Shown: one piece after another, positions 26,512-35,061 of the stretch
Layout: every line of letters starts with the position of its first letter
Position numbering within the stretch: position 1 is the first letter of the stretch
NCBI GenBank assembly: GCA_015067825.1
Contig: SVLQ01000010.1
Span: 42,254-106,253, forward strand
Length of the DNA: 64,000 bases
Direction: 5' to 3'
Source of the DNA: Oscillospiraceae bacterium
GTDB taxonomy: Bacteria > Bacillota > Clostridia > Oscillospirales > QAMX01
The notes under the pieces: model-generated
Told to the model about the DNA's origin: nothing
The model's database searches: none
What the model saw: only the letters and a program-made list of their open reading frames with translations
Position numbers and translations under genes: made by a program

Positions 26512-27978
26512 ATGAAGCTCATTGCTCTTTCCGGCGGAGCGGGTGCGGATACCGCCCGCTCGGTCTGCGCAGCCAACGGTATCGTCCCGGCCGAACGCGT
26601 TTTGCACGCGTTCGAAAAAAAGGACGCCAAGGCTTTGGCGCAGGAGCTGATCGCCGAGCAGCCTACATCAATTTTATGCTTTGGTGAGACCGGTTTTTCA
26701 GCCGGTCTTTTTGTGCTGCCATGGCTCCGAAAGGCGAAAATCCCACTCTTTGCCATCGCCGACGCGCAAACAGAGCTTCCCAGATCCGCTGCAAAATTTG
26801 ACGCGATCCTCTGCGCCGACCATACCGTCCGCGTCCACCTTCTCCGGACGGCGGGATCTGCGGTAAGGTTCCGTCTGCTTTCCGATGGTCCGGCCGTCCT
26901 CACCGCGCCGCACCCCGAAAAACGCAGCGAAATTGTCATCAGCGGTTCGTACGGGCTTTCCAATTTGGGCGACGAGGCTATGCTGACGGCGATCCTCGCG
27001 CAGATCGAAACAATCGATCCGCGCCGCACCGTCACCGTACTTTCGCGCAATCCCGCCGAGACCCGAACAACCCACGGCATCCGGACGTTACCCACGTTTG
27101 CGCTCGGACGGCTTTGGTGCCGGCTGCGCCGCACCAAGCTTTTCCTCAGCGGCGGTGGTACGCTTCTGACCGATCTCACCAGCACTGGTTCTCTCCTTTA
27201 CTACCTGACAACCATCCGCCTCGCGCACCTCGCCGGGGCTAAGGTTCTTCTTTACAGCTGCGGCATCGGCCCGTTTTCATCCGCAGCAAACAAAAAGCGC
27301 ACCGCGCGCACGCTGAACCGATGCGCTGATGCGATCGTCGTCCGCGACGGCCGTTCGGCCGACGAACTCGCTGCCATCGGCGTGACCGTGCCGCCCATCA
27401 TCCAAGGTTCCGATGTGGCGTTTTCGCTTACGCCGGAGATGCTGGGCTCGGCGGAATTGCCGCAGGAGCTCGCCGCGCTCGGCCGCTACGTCGTATTCGC
27501 CCTGCGCCCATGGAATGCTGATGCCCAAACCGCCGAAGTGATCGCCGAAACGGCACAGCGGCTTTGGCTGGAGCATGGGCTGGCGTCCGTGTTTTTGGGT
27601 ATGGAACGGCCGAAGGATTTGCCGCTTGCGCGGACGATTGCCGCCAAGCTCACTACCCCGCACCTTGTTTTGGAAAATATCACGTCGTTTGCTGCAGTAT
27701 ACGCCGTGACCACCCACGCCGCAGCCGTTGTCAGCATGCGCCTGCACGCGATGATCGCTGCCGGACTGGCCGGAGTGCCGGTCGTCGGCATTTCCTACGA
27801 CATCAAAATCAGCGGCCACCTCGCTCACATCGGCAGCCTCGACTGTGTGGAATACGCCGACCTCACATCCGACGCATTGTTTGCACAGATCTCGCACACG
27901 TTGGAGTCCGGTCACGCATACTTTCCGCCGCAGACAAGCGACGGCGAAGCGGTTCTGCGAGCCATGCTCACCGACTAA
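26512..27978 (+). CDS. csaB: CsaB-type polysaccharide pyruvyl transferase with N-terminal extension
   Basis: 488 residues. Residues from about 140 match CsaB, which adds ketal-pyruvate to secondary cell wall polymers so that SLH-domain proteins can anchor: VISGSYGLSNLGDEAMLTAIL, FLSGGGTLLTDLTSTGSLLYY, YSCGIGPF and SMRLHAMIAAGLAGVPVVGI. Typical CsaB is about 360 residues. The extra 135 or so at the front (SGGAGADTARSV, TSILCFGETGFSAG, LCADHTVRVHLL) form an additional Rossmann-like domain of unknown role. The ribosome binding site is weak. Followed after 13 bases by the isochorismatase-family gene. Confidence 0.88.
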   Translation: MKLIALSGGAGADTARSVCAANGIVPAERVLHAFEKKDAKALAQELIAEQPTSILCFGETGFSAGLFVLPWLRKAKIPLFAIADAQTELPRSAAKFDAILCADHTVRVHLLRTAGSAVRFRLLSDGPAVLTAPHPEKRSEIVISGSYGLSNLGDEAMLTAILAQIETIDPRRTVTVLSRNPAETRTTHGIRTLPTFALGRLWCRLRRTKLFLSGGGTLLTDLTSTGSLLYYLTTIRLAHLAGAKVLLYSCGIGPFSSAANKKRTARTLNRCADAIVVRDGRSADELAAIGVTVPPIIQGSDVAFSLTPEMLGSAELPQELAALGRYVVFALRPWNADAQTAEVIAETAQRLWLEHGLASVFLGMERPKDLPLARTIAAKLTTPHLVLENITSFAAVYAVTTHAAAVVSMRLHAMIAAGLAGVPVVGISYDIKISGHLAHIGSLDCVEYADLTSDALFAQISHTLESGHAYFPPQTSDGEAVLRAMLTD

Positions 27979-27991
27979 ACGGAGGTACACT

Positions 27992-28513
27992 ATGCACATT
28001 TTGCTTGTCATCGACATGCAGGTTGATTTTATTTCCGCCGCACTCGGCACGCCCGAGGCCGAAGCCATCGTGGATGCCGTCGCCGAAAAAATCCGCGCCT
28101 TTGACGGCGAAGTGATCTGCACGCGCGACACCCATTCGCCCGAATATCTGCAAACGCAAGAGGGCAAAAACCTGCCTGTTGTGCATTGCGTTCTCGGCAG
28201 CGACGGTTGGCAGTTAGAGCCCCGCATCGCTGCAGCCGCCGGAAGCGCCAAGATCATCGACAAGCCCTCGTTTGGCAGCGTCGAGCTCGCCAAACTGCTC
28301 GCCGACCGCGCCAGCGCCGGAGAAACAATCGAATCGATCACGCTCGTCGGACTCTGTACCGACATCTGCGTGATCTCCAACGCGATGCTTCTGAAGGCCT
28401 TTTTGCCGGAGGTGCCGATCATTGTCGAATCGGCACTGTGCGCCGGTGTCACGCCCGAGAGCCATGCACGTGCGCTGGAAGCGATGAAGATGTGCCAAAT
28501 CACCGTTGTGTAA
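27992..28513 (+). CDS. Isochorismatase-family cysteine hydrolase (nicotinamidase-like)
   Basis: 173 residues. Catalytic triad pattern: Asp 8 in LLVIDMQVDF, Lys in IIDKPSFGS, and Cys in VGLCTDICVISNA. The CTRDTHSPEY segment and the later VVHC resemble the metal site of nicotinamidases (PncA). A nicotinamide-to-nicotinate role in NAD recycling is the best guess, but other amidases share these features. GGAGGT (27980-27985) sets the ATG. Located 13 bases after csaB, so co-transcribed. Confidence 0.88.
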   Translation: MHILLVIDMQVDFISAALGTPEAEAIVDAVAEKIRAFDGEVICTRDTHSPEYLQTQEGKNLPVVHCVLGSDGWQLEPRIAAAAGSAKIIDKPSFGSVELAKLLADRASAGETIESITLVGLCTDICVISNAMLLKAFLPEVPIIVESALCAGVTPESHARALEAMKMCQITVV

Positions 28514-28549
28514 ATCAGAGCCAAACTTGCCAAGGAAGAGGGAATTCAG

Positions 28550-30655
28550 ATGGTTTTTAAGAGATTTTTGAGCGTGATCCTCTGCGCCGTCATGCTGTTG
28601 GGCATTGCCGTACCGATGGCCGCCGCTGAAACGAGCACCATCACCGTTGATCCCATCAATATCGAGGTCGGCGGCAAAGTCTTTCTGCCCACGGATGTCA
28701 CCGGTAAAAACGTGCCGGTGTTTGCCTATCAAGGGACGACGTATGCGCCTCTGCGTGCTTTGGCCGAAGCCTACGGCCTGACCGTGGGGTACAATCAGGA
28801 ACAAAACCTCGCCTCCGTTGACGGATCGCCTTCCGCCGATTATGTCGGCACGAAGGGAACCGCCCGGGTGCTGACCGAACGCACGACATTGTCGGTCGTA
28901 CCAATTCGGATCGAGGTCAACGGCGAAGTGTTCCAGCCCAGAGACGTCACCGGCAAAATCGTCCCGGTGTTTGCCTATCAGGGAACGACGTATGCGCCGC
29001 TCCGCGCCCTTGCCGAAGCCTATGGCCTGCGTGTGGACTACGACCGCGAAAGAAATCTTGCCACCGTCGATTTCACCGCCGCGAGCGTGCTGACGGAGGA
29101 AGTTGACCGGCAGCTCCATGCCGACCTCCAAAAACGCATCGACGAGATCCTCGCCACCGAAACCGAGATCGTCCGCTCCGACGTCTTTATCCCCGGCGAG
29201 ACCTACACGGGAACGGCCTACTATATTTCCAACGACGGCGACGACGATAACGACGGCCTGACGCCGGAGACTGCGTGGAGAACTTTAGACCGTGTCGCGC
29301 GCGCATCCGGCGCGTGGGATGCTGCCGATTTTCTGCAGCCGGGAGATGCGGTTTTCTTCCGAAGGGGAGATATTTTCAGAATTGACAGCGACAAATGTTT
29401 CTCCATCGGTTCGGATGGTATCACCTTGTCCGCATACGGTCAAGGCAAGAAACCGGTCATCACCAATTCCACCGAAAACGGTTCGGGCGAGGAAAAATGG
29501 GAGCTCGTTTACGGGGATGACACCGGCAAGAAGATCTGGAAGTTCTACCGGGACATGCGCGATACTTCCATGGTCATTCTTGATGACGGTAAAGCGATCG
29601 GTACCCGTATCTACGAATTTTACAACGAAACCGGCTATATTTCGTGCGAAGCTCCCGGTTGGTGGCAGCACGAAGATATCGGCGTAACCCTTTTGGATCA
29701 GTTGCTCCCCTTGGAAGATGCGATGACGGAGGATTTATCCTTTATCAGCCGACCGCTGCGGTCAGCCCCGGACAGTAACTACGGCGAAAGCGGCACCGGT
29801 CCACTGTACCTCCGCTGCGATAGCGGCAATCCCGGTGCTCTTTACGAATCCATCGAGTTCACAGAATACGATCTGCTCGGAAATGTCTGGCTGGATGCCT
29901 GTGGAACTGTTTTTGACAACATCAAGTTCTGCTGCAACGGAAGTGCATTCATCAAAGCAGGCAGGTACTGGAAAGACATCGTCAATACAAAAATCCAAAA
30001 TTGCGAGTTCGCCTATGGCGGCGGTTGTGTCACGTGGTACGAAACCCGCGACTCTGGAGAACAGTTCGTCGGGGTGCAGGGAGACGGCGTTTACAATATC
30101 GTGCGCAACACCACGCTGCAAAATAATTACATCCACGACTCCATCAGTTCCGCGCTCACATACGAGGGCGACAACTTTGCGGATATGGACACCGTGGACG
30201 GTTACTTCCATGTATTGAACAATGCAATTGTCAACACAATCGGGCTCCGCTTCGACAGCACCGCGCCGGCACTGCAGTATTTAGACGCTGTGATCCTTCG
30301 TGGCAATCATATTTGGAACACAGGGAATATGGACAACGAAACGTTTGCCTATTCCGAGGGTTCCGTTGTGCTTTGGCCGAATCATTACGGAGAATGTATC
30401 ATCGAAGAAAATGTACTGTACGGCACGGAAAACGGCTACGAATCGAACGCACTGCTGAACGTCTGGTTCTACCCGGAAGACGGCAATACCGTGCCAACGA
30501 TCCGAAACAATACGTATGTGCAATACGCCGATCGTCTCTTCGGATACTTCTCTATGTGCGAAGAACGGAATGTTTACATCGACGATCCCGAGCTCCTCAT
30601 CAAAGTGGCCGAAATGATCGGCGACACTACGTCGAAATTCTACGTCATCCGGTAG
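28550..30655 (+). CDS. Secreted protein: two copper-amine-oxidase-N domains plus beta-helix
   Basis: 701 residues. A signal peptide (LSVILCAVMLLGIAVPMAAA) is followed by two copies of the copper amine oxidase N-terminal-like (stalk) domain, each with NVPVFAYQGTTYAPLRALAEAYGL or close to it (about 28-100 and 112-182). From about 220, ETYTGTAYYISNDGDDDND begins a right-handed parallel beta-helix of the pectate-lyase type with NNYIHDS and VILRGNHIWNTGN turns. The stalk domain is common in Clostridia envelope proteins and may bind wall. A polysaccharide lyase or hydrolase activity is possible but no catalytic residues were identified. Confidence 0.82.
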   Translation: MVFKRFLSVILCAVMLLGIAVPMAAAETSTITVDPINIEVGGKVFLPTDVTGKNVPVFAYQGTTYAPLRALAEAYGLTVGYNQEQNLASVDGSPSADYVGTKGTARVLTERTTLSVVPIRIEVNGEVFQPRDVTGKIVPVFAYQGTTYAPLRALAEAYGLRVDYDRERNLATVDFTAASVLTEEVDRQLHADLQKRIDEILATETEIVRSDVFIPGETYTGTAYYISNDGDDDNDGLTPETAWRTLDRVARASGAWDAADFLQPGDAVFFRRGDIFRIDSDKCFSIGSDGITLSAYGQGKKPVITNSTENGSGEEKWELVYGDDTGKKIWKFYRDMRDTSMVILDDGKAIGTRIYEFYNETGYISCEAPGWWQHEDIGVTLLDQLLPLEDAMTEDLSFISRPLRSAPDSNYGESGTGPLYLRCDSGNPGALYESIEFTEYDLLGNVWLDACGTVFDNIKFCCNGSAFIKAGRYWKDIVNTKIQNCEFAYGGGCVTWYETRDSGEQFVGVQGDGVYNIVRNTTLQNNYIHDSISSALTYEGDNFADMDTVDGYFHVLNNAIVNTIGLRFDSTAPALQYLDAVILRGNHIWNTGNMDNETFAYSEGSVVLWPNHYGECIIEENVLYGTENGYESNALLNVWFYPEDGNTVPTIRNNTYVQYADRLFGYFSMCEERNVYIDDPELLIKVAEMIGDTTSKFYVIR

Positions 30656-30748
30656 CAGCCGAGACGAGACGGAGAGGGCTTTCGGGCCACTATCCGGAAT
30701 ACGAATTTCTATATCAACCGAATTCTTGATCCGAGGGAGGGCTGTGGC

Positions 30749-31675
30749 TTGCTTTGGTGGATCATCCTTTCCGGCACAGTCGTTTTGGCGCTGATCGCCT
30801 TCGCAGCGGTCTTCGCCGTCACCTCGCTGGTCATTTGTCCGCGGCGGCGCGATTTAAAAAGCGCATTTGCCTATTTTGGCGAGCGCGGCGAGAAAATGCG
30901 CCGTACATATGAATCGCTGTCGAGAGAAGCGTTTTCCGTCACCTCCGACGACGGTACGCGCCTGGAGGCTGAGCTGGTCGCTCCGCCCCACGTTGCTGAG
31001 CGCAAAAAAGTAGCGATCTTCGTCCACGGGTTTGGCTTCAACCGCGCGGCGGCGCTGAAATACCTGCCGTTTTTCCAAAAACGCGGGTTTTACGCCGTCC
31101 TCTTCGACCACCGCAACGCCGGTGAAAGCGGCGGAAAACACACGACCTTCGGCGCCAAAGAGCAGCACGATCTGCGCGCGGTCGTCGACGCGGTCGTTGC
31201 CCGCTTCGGCACCGACGCATTGGTCGGCACGGTGGGCGAGAGCATGGGCGGCGCGACCGTTTTGCTCCACGCCGCATTTGACACGCGCCTCGCCTTCGTC
31301 GTCGCCGACTGCGCCTACGCCGATTGCCGCGATCAGCTTTCCTATACGCTTTCCAAGCGCGCACGGTTTCTCGTGCCCGTACTGATCCCGCTCGCTAGCC
31401 GTATGGCCAAGCTGCGGGCCGGGTTTCGCTTTGAGGAGGTCTCGCCGGAACGCGCGATCGCCGCCCTTGACCGCCCGCTGCCGATCCTCTTCGCCCACGG
31501 CACGGCCGATCTCGTCGTTCCCTGCAGCCATCATCCGCGTCTGGTAAGCGCCTACCGCGGGCCGAAGCTGACCTTCGTCGGCGAAAACAGCCGCCACACG
31601 CGCTGCGCCGTCGACCACTTTGAGCGCTACGACGCCCTGATCGGTGAGCTGCTTGCGATGGCGAAAGCCGAATAA
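30749..31675 (+). CDS. Membrane-anchored alpha/beta hydrolase
   Basis: 308 residues. An N-terminal transmembrane helix (about 3-28) is followed by an alpha/beta-hydrolase domain: FVHGFGFNR (oxyanion loop), FDHRNAGESGGKH, the nucleophile elbow GESMGGATV with catalytic Ser, ILFAHGTADLVVP carrying the acid Asp and RHTRC carrying the His. Resembles the YqkD/BAAT-like group. The start is a TTG (30749) preceded by GGGAGG at 8 bases. The substrate is unknown. Ends with a strong terminator, just before the spoVA region. Confidence 0.88.
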   Translation: MLWWIILSGTVVLALIAFAAVFAVTSLVICPRRRDLKSAFAYFGERGEKMRRTYESLSREAFSVTSDDGTRLEAELVAPPHVAERKKVAIFVHGFGFNRAAALKYLPFFQKRGFYAVLFDHRNAGESGGKHTTFGAKEQHDLRAVVDAVVARFGTDALVGTVGESMGGATVLLHAAFDTRLAFVVADCAYADCRDQLSYTLSKRARFLVPVLIPLASRMAKLRAGFRFEEVSPERAIAALDRPLPILFAHGTADLVVPCSHHPRLVSAYRGPKLTFVGENSRHTRCAVDHFERYDALIGELLAMAKAE

Positions 31676-31681
31676 AAAACG

Positions 31682-31721
31682 AAACCACTTGTTTTCACCT
31701 TGGAAAACAAGTGGTTTTTTT
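31682..31721 (+). terminator. Terminator of the alpha/beta hydrolase gene
   Basis: Perfect 15-bp stem (31682-31696 with 31703-31717), 6-base loop, T-tract. Confidence 0.93.
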
Positions 31722-31751
31722 GTATGATTTTTGCCCGATTGCGCCATACTA
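31722..31751 (+). promoter_or_regulatory. Sigma-G-type (forespore) promoter of spoVAC
   Basis: GTATGA (31722-31727), 17-base spacer, CATACTA (31745-31751). Both elements fit the Bacillus sigma-G consensus (-35 gHATRR, -10 CATnHTA). It lies 27 bases before the spoVAC start; spoVA operons are known sigma-G targets. A second copy is at 32891-32920. Confidence 0.75.
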
Positions 31752-31778
31752 ACGCCAAAGAACTGCGGAGGTGCGGCT

Positions 31779-32222
31779 ATGAACATGACAAAAGAAACGT
31801 ATGCCCAATATATCGACGAGCTTTCGCCGAAGACCAATAGCGTCAAAAACGTCTCGCTGGCGTTTTTGTTCGGTGGAGCCGTCTGCGTAGTCGGTGAGCT
31901 TTTGAAACGGCTTTATCTGCATCTCGGCGCAAATCCGACCGATGCCGGCACCTACGCGACCGTTTCGCTCATCGCCATCGCCGCGCTGCTGACGGGGCTT
32001 CGCGTTTACGACAACGTCGCCAAGCACGTCGGCGCGGGCATCGTCGTGCCGATCACGGGGTTTGCCAACTCGATCGTTTCGCCGGCGATGGAATTTAAAA
32101 GCGAGGGGCTCGTTTTGGGGCTGGCGGCGAAGATGTTCGTCGTTGCCGGGCCGGTCATCGTCTACGGCACGGTGGCAAGTGTGGTGTACGGACTGGTTTA
32201 CTGGGTTGTCAAATGCTTCTGA
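31779..32222 (+). CDS. spoVAC: Stage V sporulation protein AC
   Basis: 147-residue membrane protein of the SpoVA channel that moves dipicolinic acid into the forespore and out during germination; SpoVAC acts as a mechanosensitive pore in Bacillus. Visible: SPKTNSVKNVSLAFLFGGAVC near the start, several hydrophobic helices, GFANSIVSPAMEFKSEGLVLG and YWVVKCF at the end. The length matches the family (about 150). GGAGGTG precedes ATG 31779. Unlike the usual spoVAC-spoVAD-spoVAE order, it is separated from spoVAD by about 2.8 kb of inserted material. Confidence 0.95.
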   Translation: MNMTKETYAQYIDELSPKTNSVKNVSLAFLFGGAVCVVGELLKRLYLHLGANPTDAGTYATVSLIAIAALLTGLRVYDNVAKHVGAGIVVPITGFANSIVSPAMEFKSEGLVLGLAAKMFVVAGPVIVYGTVASVVYGLVYWVVKCF

Positions 32223-32234
32223 CCGCATAAAAGG

Positions 32235-32263
32235 TTGAAAAATCGAACTGTTTATGGTATAAT
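32235..32263 (+). promoter_or_regulatory. Promoter of the zeta-toxin-like gene
   Basis: TTGAAA (32235-32240), 17-base spacer, extended TGG plus TATAAT (32258-32263). A vegetative-type promoter immediately after spoVAC. Confidence 0.8.
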
Positions 32264-32293
32264 ATAGACATTATTGAGCCAAGGTGGTGTGCT

Positions 32294-32851
32294 ATGAAAA
32301 CCTATACCATCGTTGCCGGGGTAAACGGTTGCGGAAAGAGCAGCTTGACCGGCGTTTTGCGGACGGAACTCGATAATCTCGGCAAGATTATCGACGTAGA
32401 TAAAATAACAGCTCTCTGCGGTGGAAATTTGCTGGAGGGCGGCAAAAAGGCTGTCGCACTGATCGACGAGTGTTTGCAGAAGGAAATATGCTTCACTCAG
32501 GAAACCACGCTTTCCGGCAGAAAAACCTTGGACACCATCAAACGCGCAATCACTAAGGACTATTACATCCGTTTGTACTACGTCGGTCTGGACACGGTAG
32601 AAGAAAGCTTGCAGCGTATTAAAAACCGGGTAAAAAGAGGCGGCCATAATATCAATACCGACACCGTAACCGGTCGCTTTGACAAACGGTTTGAGGATTT
32701 GCTGACAATCTTGCCTTATTGCAACGAAGCCACGTTTTACGATAACGACAACGGCTTTGTTACGGTTGCGAAATACAAAAACGGAGAATTGCAAACCATC
32801 GGACAAAGCAGTCCTCGGTGGCTTTTGGAATTAATCGAAAAAATGAAATAA
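32294..32851 (+). CDS. Zeta-toxin-family P-loop kinase
   Basis: 185 residues. Walker A GVNGCGKSS near the N-terminus, an acidic site IIDVDKI, TQETTLSGRKTL and the basic stretch RIKNRVKRGGHNI match the zeta-toxin/UDP-GlcNAc-kinase-like family found in many bacteria, often as a stand-alone gene. In plasmid systems zeta is held by an epsilon antitoxin; none is seen beside it. Base composition is clearly more AT-rich than the neighbours and it sits inside the broken spoVA locus, so it was probably acquired by transfer. Own promoter and own terminator. Confidence 0.85.
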   Translation: MKTYTIVAGVNGCGKSSLTGVLRTELDNLGKIIDVDKITALCGGNLLEGGKKAVALIDECLQKEICFTQETTLSGRKTLDTIKRAITKDYYIRLYYVGLDTVEESLQRIKNRVKRGGHNINTDTVTGRFDKRFEDLLTILPYCNEATFYDNDNGFVTVAKYKNGELQTIGQSSPRWLLELIEKMK

Positions 32852-32890
32852 AAAATCGTGTGCCATATCCGTATGGCACACGATTTTTTT
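32851..32890 (+). terminator. Terminator of the zeta-toxin-like gene
   Basis: Perfect 17-base stem (32851-32867 with 32872-32888), 4-base loop, T-tract. The T-tract runs straight into the second GTATGA element, as in the first spoVAC promoter. Confidence 0.9.
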
Positions 32891-32991
32891 GTATGATTAT
32901 GCCCCACCTGCGCCATACTAACGTCGATACGGCCTACGGTACGGTGGCAAGCGTGGTGTACGGACTGGTTTACTGGGTCGTCACGGTGTAA
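32891..32991 (+). pseudogene. Remnant of a second spoVAC copy (promoter fused to 3' tail)
   Basis: GTATGA (32891-32896), 17-base spacer and CATACTA (32914-32920) repeat the sigma-G promoter of spoVAC. From 32934 the sequence continues with the last codons of spoVAC in frame (YGTVASVVYGLVYWVV, then TV and stop at 32991). Almost the whole body of the gene is missing. Silent third-base differences show that this tail diverged from the intact copy and is not a recent exact duplicate. Confidence 0.85.
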
Positions 32992-33003
32992 AACCGCAAC
33001 CCT

Positions 33004-34059
33004 CTATTTCCGGGACTCCCGGATATATTCTTTCAGGGCCTTGGCAAAACAGCGGCCCAACTCCACCAAGTTCTCCGCAGACACTTTATTTTGCGGCGTT
33101 CCGAAATAGGCGGTTTCCAGCGTCAGGGAGAGGATATTTTCTTTCCGGTTCTGCATATGATTTGCAAAATCCGTTTCGCACCGGTTCCAGCCGGTATTGG
33201 GCGGATAATCGTTTTTATGCTCATATTGCAGGGCGTTTTCCGTGATGTTTGCCTCCAGAATTTCGCCGAAGTGATTGAGCTTCTCCAGTTGTTCCTCGCT
33301 GCTTTGGACGATGAACACGCAATCGTTGATGCCGGAGCGGTGCCAGGGAGAATGGAAATCAAAGCCAAAATGGCAGCCCTCGCGCGCGGCATATTCCCGG
33401 ATCGCCCGGCATTCGGGATAGATCGGTTCGTTTTCCGCGCCGTAGTCGCGGTTGTGGTCGTGCGGCGCTCTGCTTTTGCCTTGGTCACCGCGAATGACAC
33501 CCTCGTAATCCACAAACGGAACGCAGAATACCGTCGCACTTGGGATCGGTTCGGCGATCAGTTCTTCCAGAACGCCTTCCAGCACGTAGCTCCCCGTAGA
33601 CTCGCAGGCGTGATGTCTGGCGGTCAGAACGATACCGGTTTCTCCGTCTCCCAATTTTATGCAAGGGACGCTGCTTCCGCGGTATCCTTTGCAAAGCTCC
33701 TCAACCGCAATGTTATGTTTCTCGGCGAACGCATAAAACCGTTTGGGGTGATACAGCATACTGTGGGCAAAATATACCTTGGTTTCTGCTTCGCCAAATC
33801 GGTATGTGAACGAATTCTCATCTACGCTGTCCAGCCAATGCCAGGTTTCCAGGTCGTGGCTGACGGCCGGGCCAAAGTAGCCGAGCCGGCAGGACTGCAG
33901 GTGGAAGGTGATCGTGCGATTTTCCGCACCTTCGATACAGAAAGCCCAGTAAAACCAATCTTCCGTGGTATCGCGCAGTTGGTTTTCCAGGAAAACAGTA
34001 TCGCCGTTGATTTCCTTGACGGAAATATTGCCTCCAATAAAGTCCTGATGGATTCGCAT
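33004..34059 (-). CDS. M14-family zinc carboxypeptidase-like protein
   Basis: 351 residues. An N-terminal beta domain (about 1-120, RTITFHLQSCRLGYFGPAVS) is followed by an M14 catalytic domain. Zinc ligands: RHHACEST (HxxE) and DFHSPWH (His). Other features: DHNRDYG (substrate-binding Arg) and the catalytic Glu in LTLETAYFG. Resembles cytosolic M14 members related to the AGBL/peptidoglycan-peptide hydrolases. No signal peptide. AGAGGGAA precedes the ATG. It starts 27 bases after the stop of the YitT gene on the same strand and interrupts the spoVA locus. Confidence 0.85.
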   Translation of the reverse strand: MRIHQDFIGGNISVKEINGDTVFLENQLRDTTEDWFYWAFCIEGAENRTITFHLQSCRLGYFGPAVSHDLETWHWLDSVDENSFTYRFGEAETKVYFAHSMLYHPKRFYAFAEKHNIAVEELCKGYRGSSVPCIKLGDGETGIVLTARHHACESTGSYVLEGVLEELIAEPIPSATVFCVPFVDYEGVIRGDQGKSRAPHDHNRDYGAENEPIYPECRAIREYAAREGCHFGFDFHSPWHRSGINDCVFIVQSSEEQLEKLNHFGEILEANITENALQYEHKNDYPPNTGWNRCETDFANHMQNRKENILSLTLETAYFGTPQNKVSAENLVELGRCFAKALKEYIRESRK

Positions 34060-34086
34060 AAATTCCCTCTTTTCTGCCCAACGCCA

Positions 34087-34962
34087 CTACTTGCTGTACA
34101 CGAAATTGCCGTAGGTTTCGTTGACGACCTCGTAGAAGGCAAACGTGCCGTCGTATTTTAGGAGAATGGTCTGAAAATCGTTCAGTTGGTGTTTATTGAC
34201 CACGCACAGGAGCACCGAGCGATCTGTGCCCGTATAGGTGCCGGTCGCGTTCAGGCGGGTCGCGCCGTGGTGCAGCAGCTGGAACACGTCTTTGGCGATC
34301 TCTTCGGCGTGGGTTGTGACGACGGTGAATTTGTAGGCGGTTTTCGTGCCCTTGAGGAGCTGATTGCCGACAAAGGTGGAGATGAAGCAGTAGGTCACGC
34401 ACAGCGCCACGGGCTTATAGTCGAGGTTACCGCCCTCGGAGTAGACGAACAACGAGGCGCAGGCGACGATCGCGTTTAACGTGAAGGTGACGAAGAAAAA
34501 GTTGGTGTTGGGCTTGATCTTATTGATATAGCGCGAGACGACGTCGGTGCCGCCGGTGGAGCCGTTGTTTTTGAAGCAGGTGCCGTAGACGACGCCGCTG
34601 ACCACACCGCTGATGATGACCGGGTAGATCGTGTCGTGGCCGTAGGTGACGTACTGCATGGCCGACAGGCCGCTCTGTTGGAGAAGCAGGAACGCCGCAG
34701 AGTAGACGAGCGAGAAGAGCAGCGTTTTGGCCGCAAACGATCTCTGCACGAAAAAGTAGGCGAAGACCGACAGCGGCACGTTGATTAAGAGCGACATATA
34801 ACCGATGCTGAAACCGGTTTTGTACTGCACCATCGTGGCAATACCGTTGATGCCAGCCGGTGCGAAGTTATTCTGCACGATGAATATGTAGTAGTTAAAC
34901 GCCAGCAGCACAGCCGCCGCCGTCACCCACAGATAGGAAAGTGCGGTATTTGTTTTTCGCAT
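34087..34962 (-). CDS. YitT-family membrane protein (DUF161/DUF2179)
   Basis: 291 residues. Five to six transmembrane helices (LWVTAAAVLLAFNYYIFI first) with GINGIATMVQYKTGFSIGY and GSTGGTDVVSRYINK, the usual YitT signatures. A C-terminal cytosolic DUF2179 domain follows (AYKFTVVTTHAEEIAKDV ... GTYTGTDRSVLLCVV). ATG 34962 lies 9 bases after GGAG; an upstream ATG overlaps that site. Function unknown. Divergent from spoVAD. Confidence 0.92.
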   Translation of the reverse strand: MRKTNTALSYLWVTAAAVLLAFNYYIFIVQNNFAPAGINGIATMVQYKTGFSIGYMSLLINVPLSVFAYFFVQRSFAAKTLLFSLVYSAAFLLLQQSGLSAMQYVTYGHDTIYPVIISGVVSGVVYGTCFKNNGSTGGTDVVSRYINKIKPNTNFFFVTFTLNAIVACASLFVYSEGGNLDYKPVALCVTYCFISTFVGNQLLKGTKTAYKFTVVTTHAEEIAKDVFQLLHHGATRLNATGTYTGTDRSVLLCVVNKHQLNDFQTILLKYDGTFAFYEVVNETYGNFVYSK

Positions 34963-35007
34963 GAAAACCATCTCCAACTTCCGGGTACATTTTTTGTCAC
35001 TTTCTTC

Positions 35008-35036
35008 ATTATACCACAGCATTCTTGCAAAGTAAA
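35008..35036 (-). promoter_or_regulatory. Promoter of the YitT-M14 unit
   Basis: On the minus strand: TTTACT (35031-35036), 17-base spacer, TATAAT (35008-35013). On the plus strand the same bases contain CATTATA (35007-35013), a possible sigma-G -10 for spoVAD, but without a good -35. Confidence 0.75.
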
Positions 35037-35061
35037 CCGATTTTTAAAGGAGTACTACAAA

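Noticed and set aside
30749..31675. Calling the alpha/beta hydrolase part of the sporulation locus
   Set aside because: A strong terminator and a separate sigma-G promoter stand between it and spoVAC.
35007..35013. CATTATA as a sigma-G -10 for spoVAD
   Set aside because: It is simply the complement of the TATAAT of the divergent YitT promoter, and no GHATRR-type -35 lies 17-18 bases upstream.
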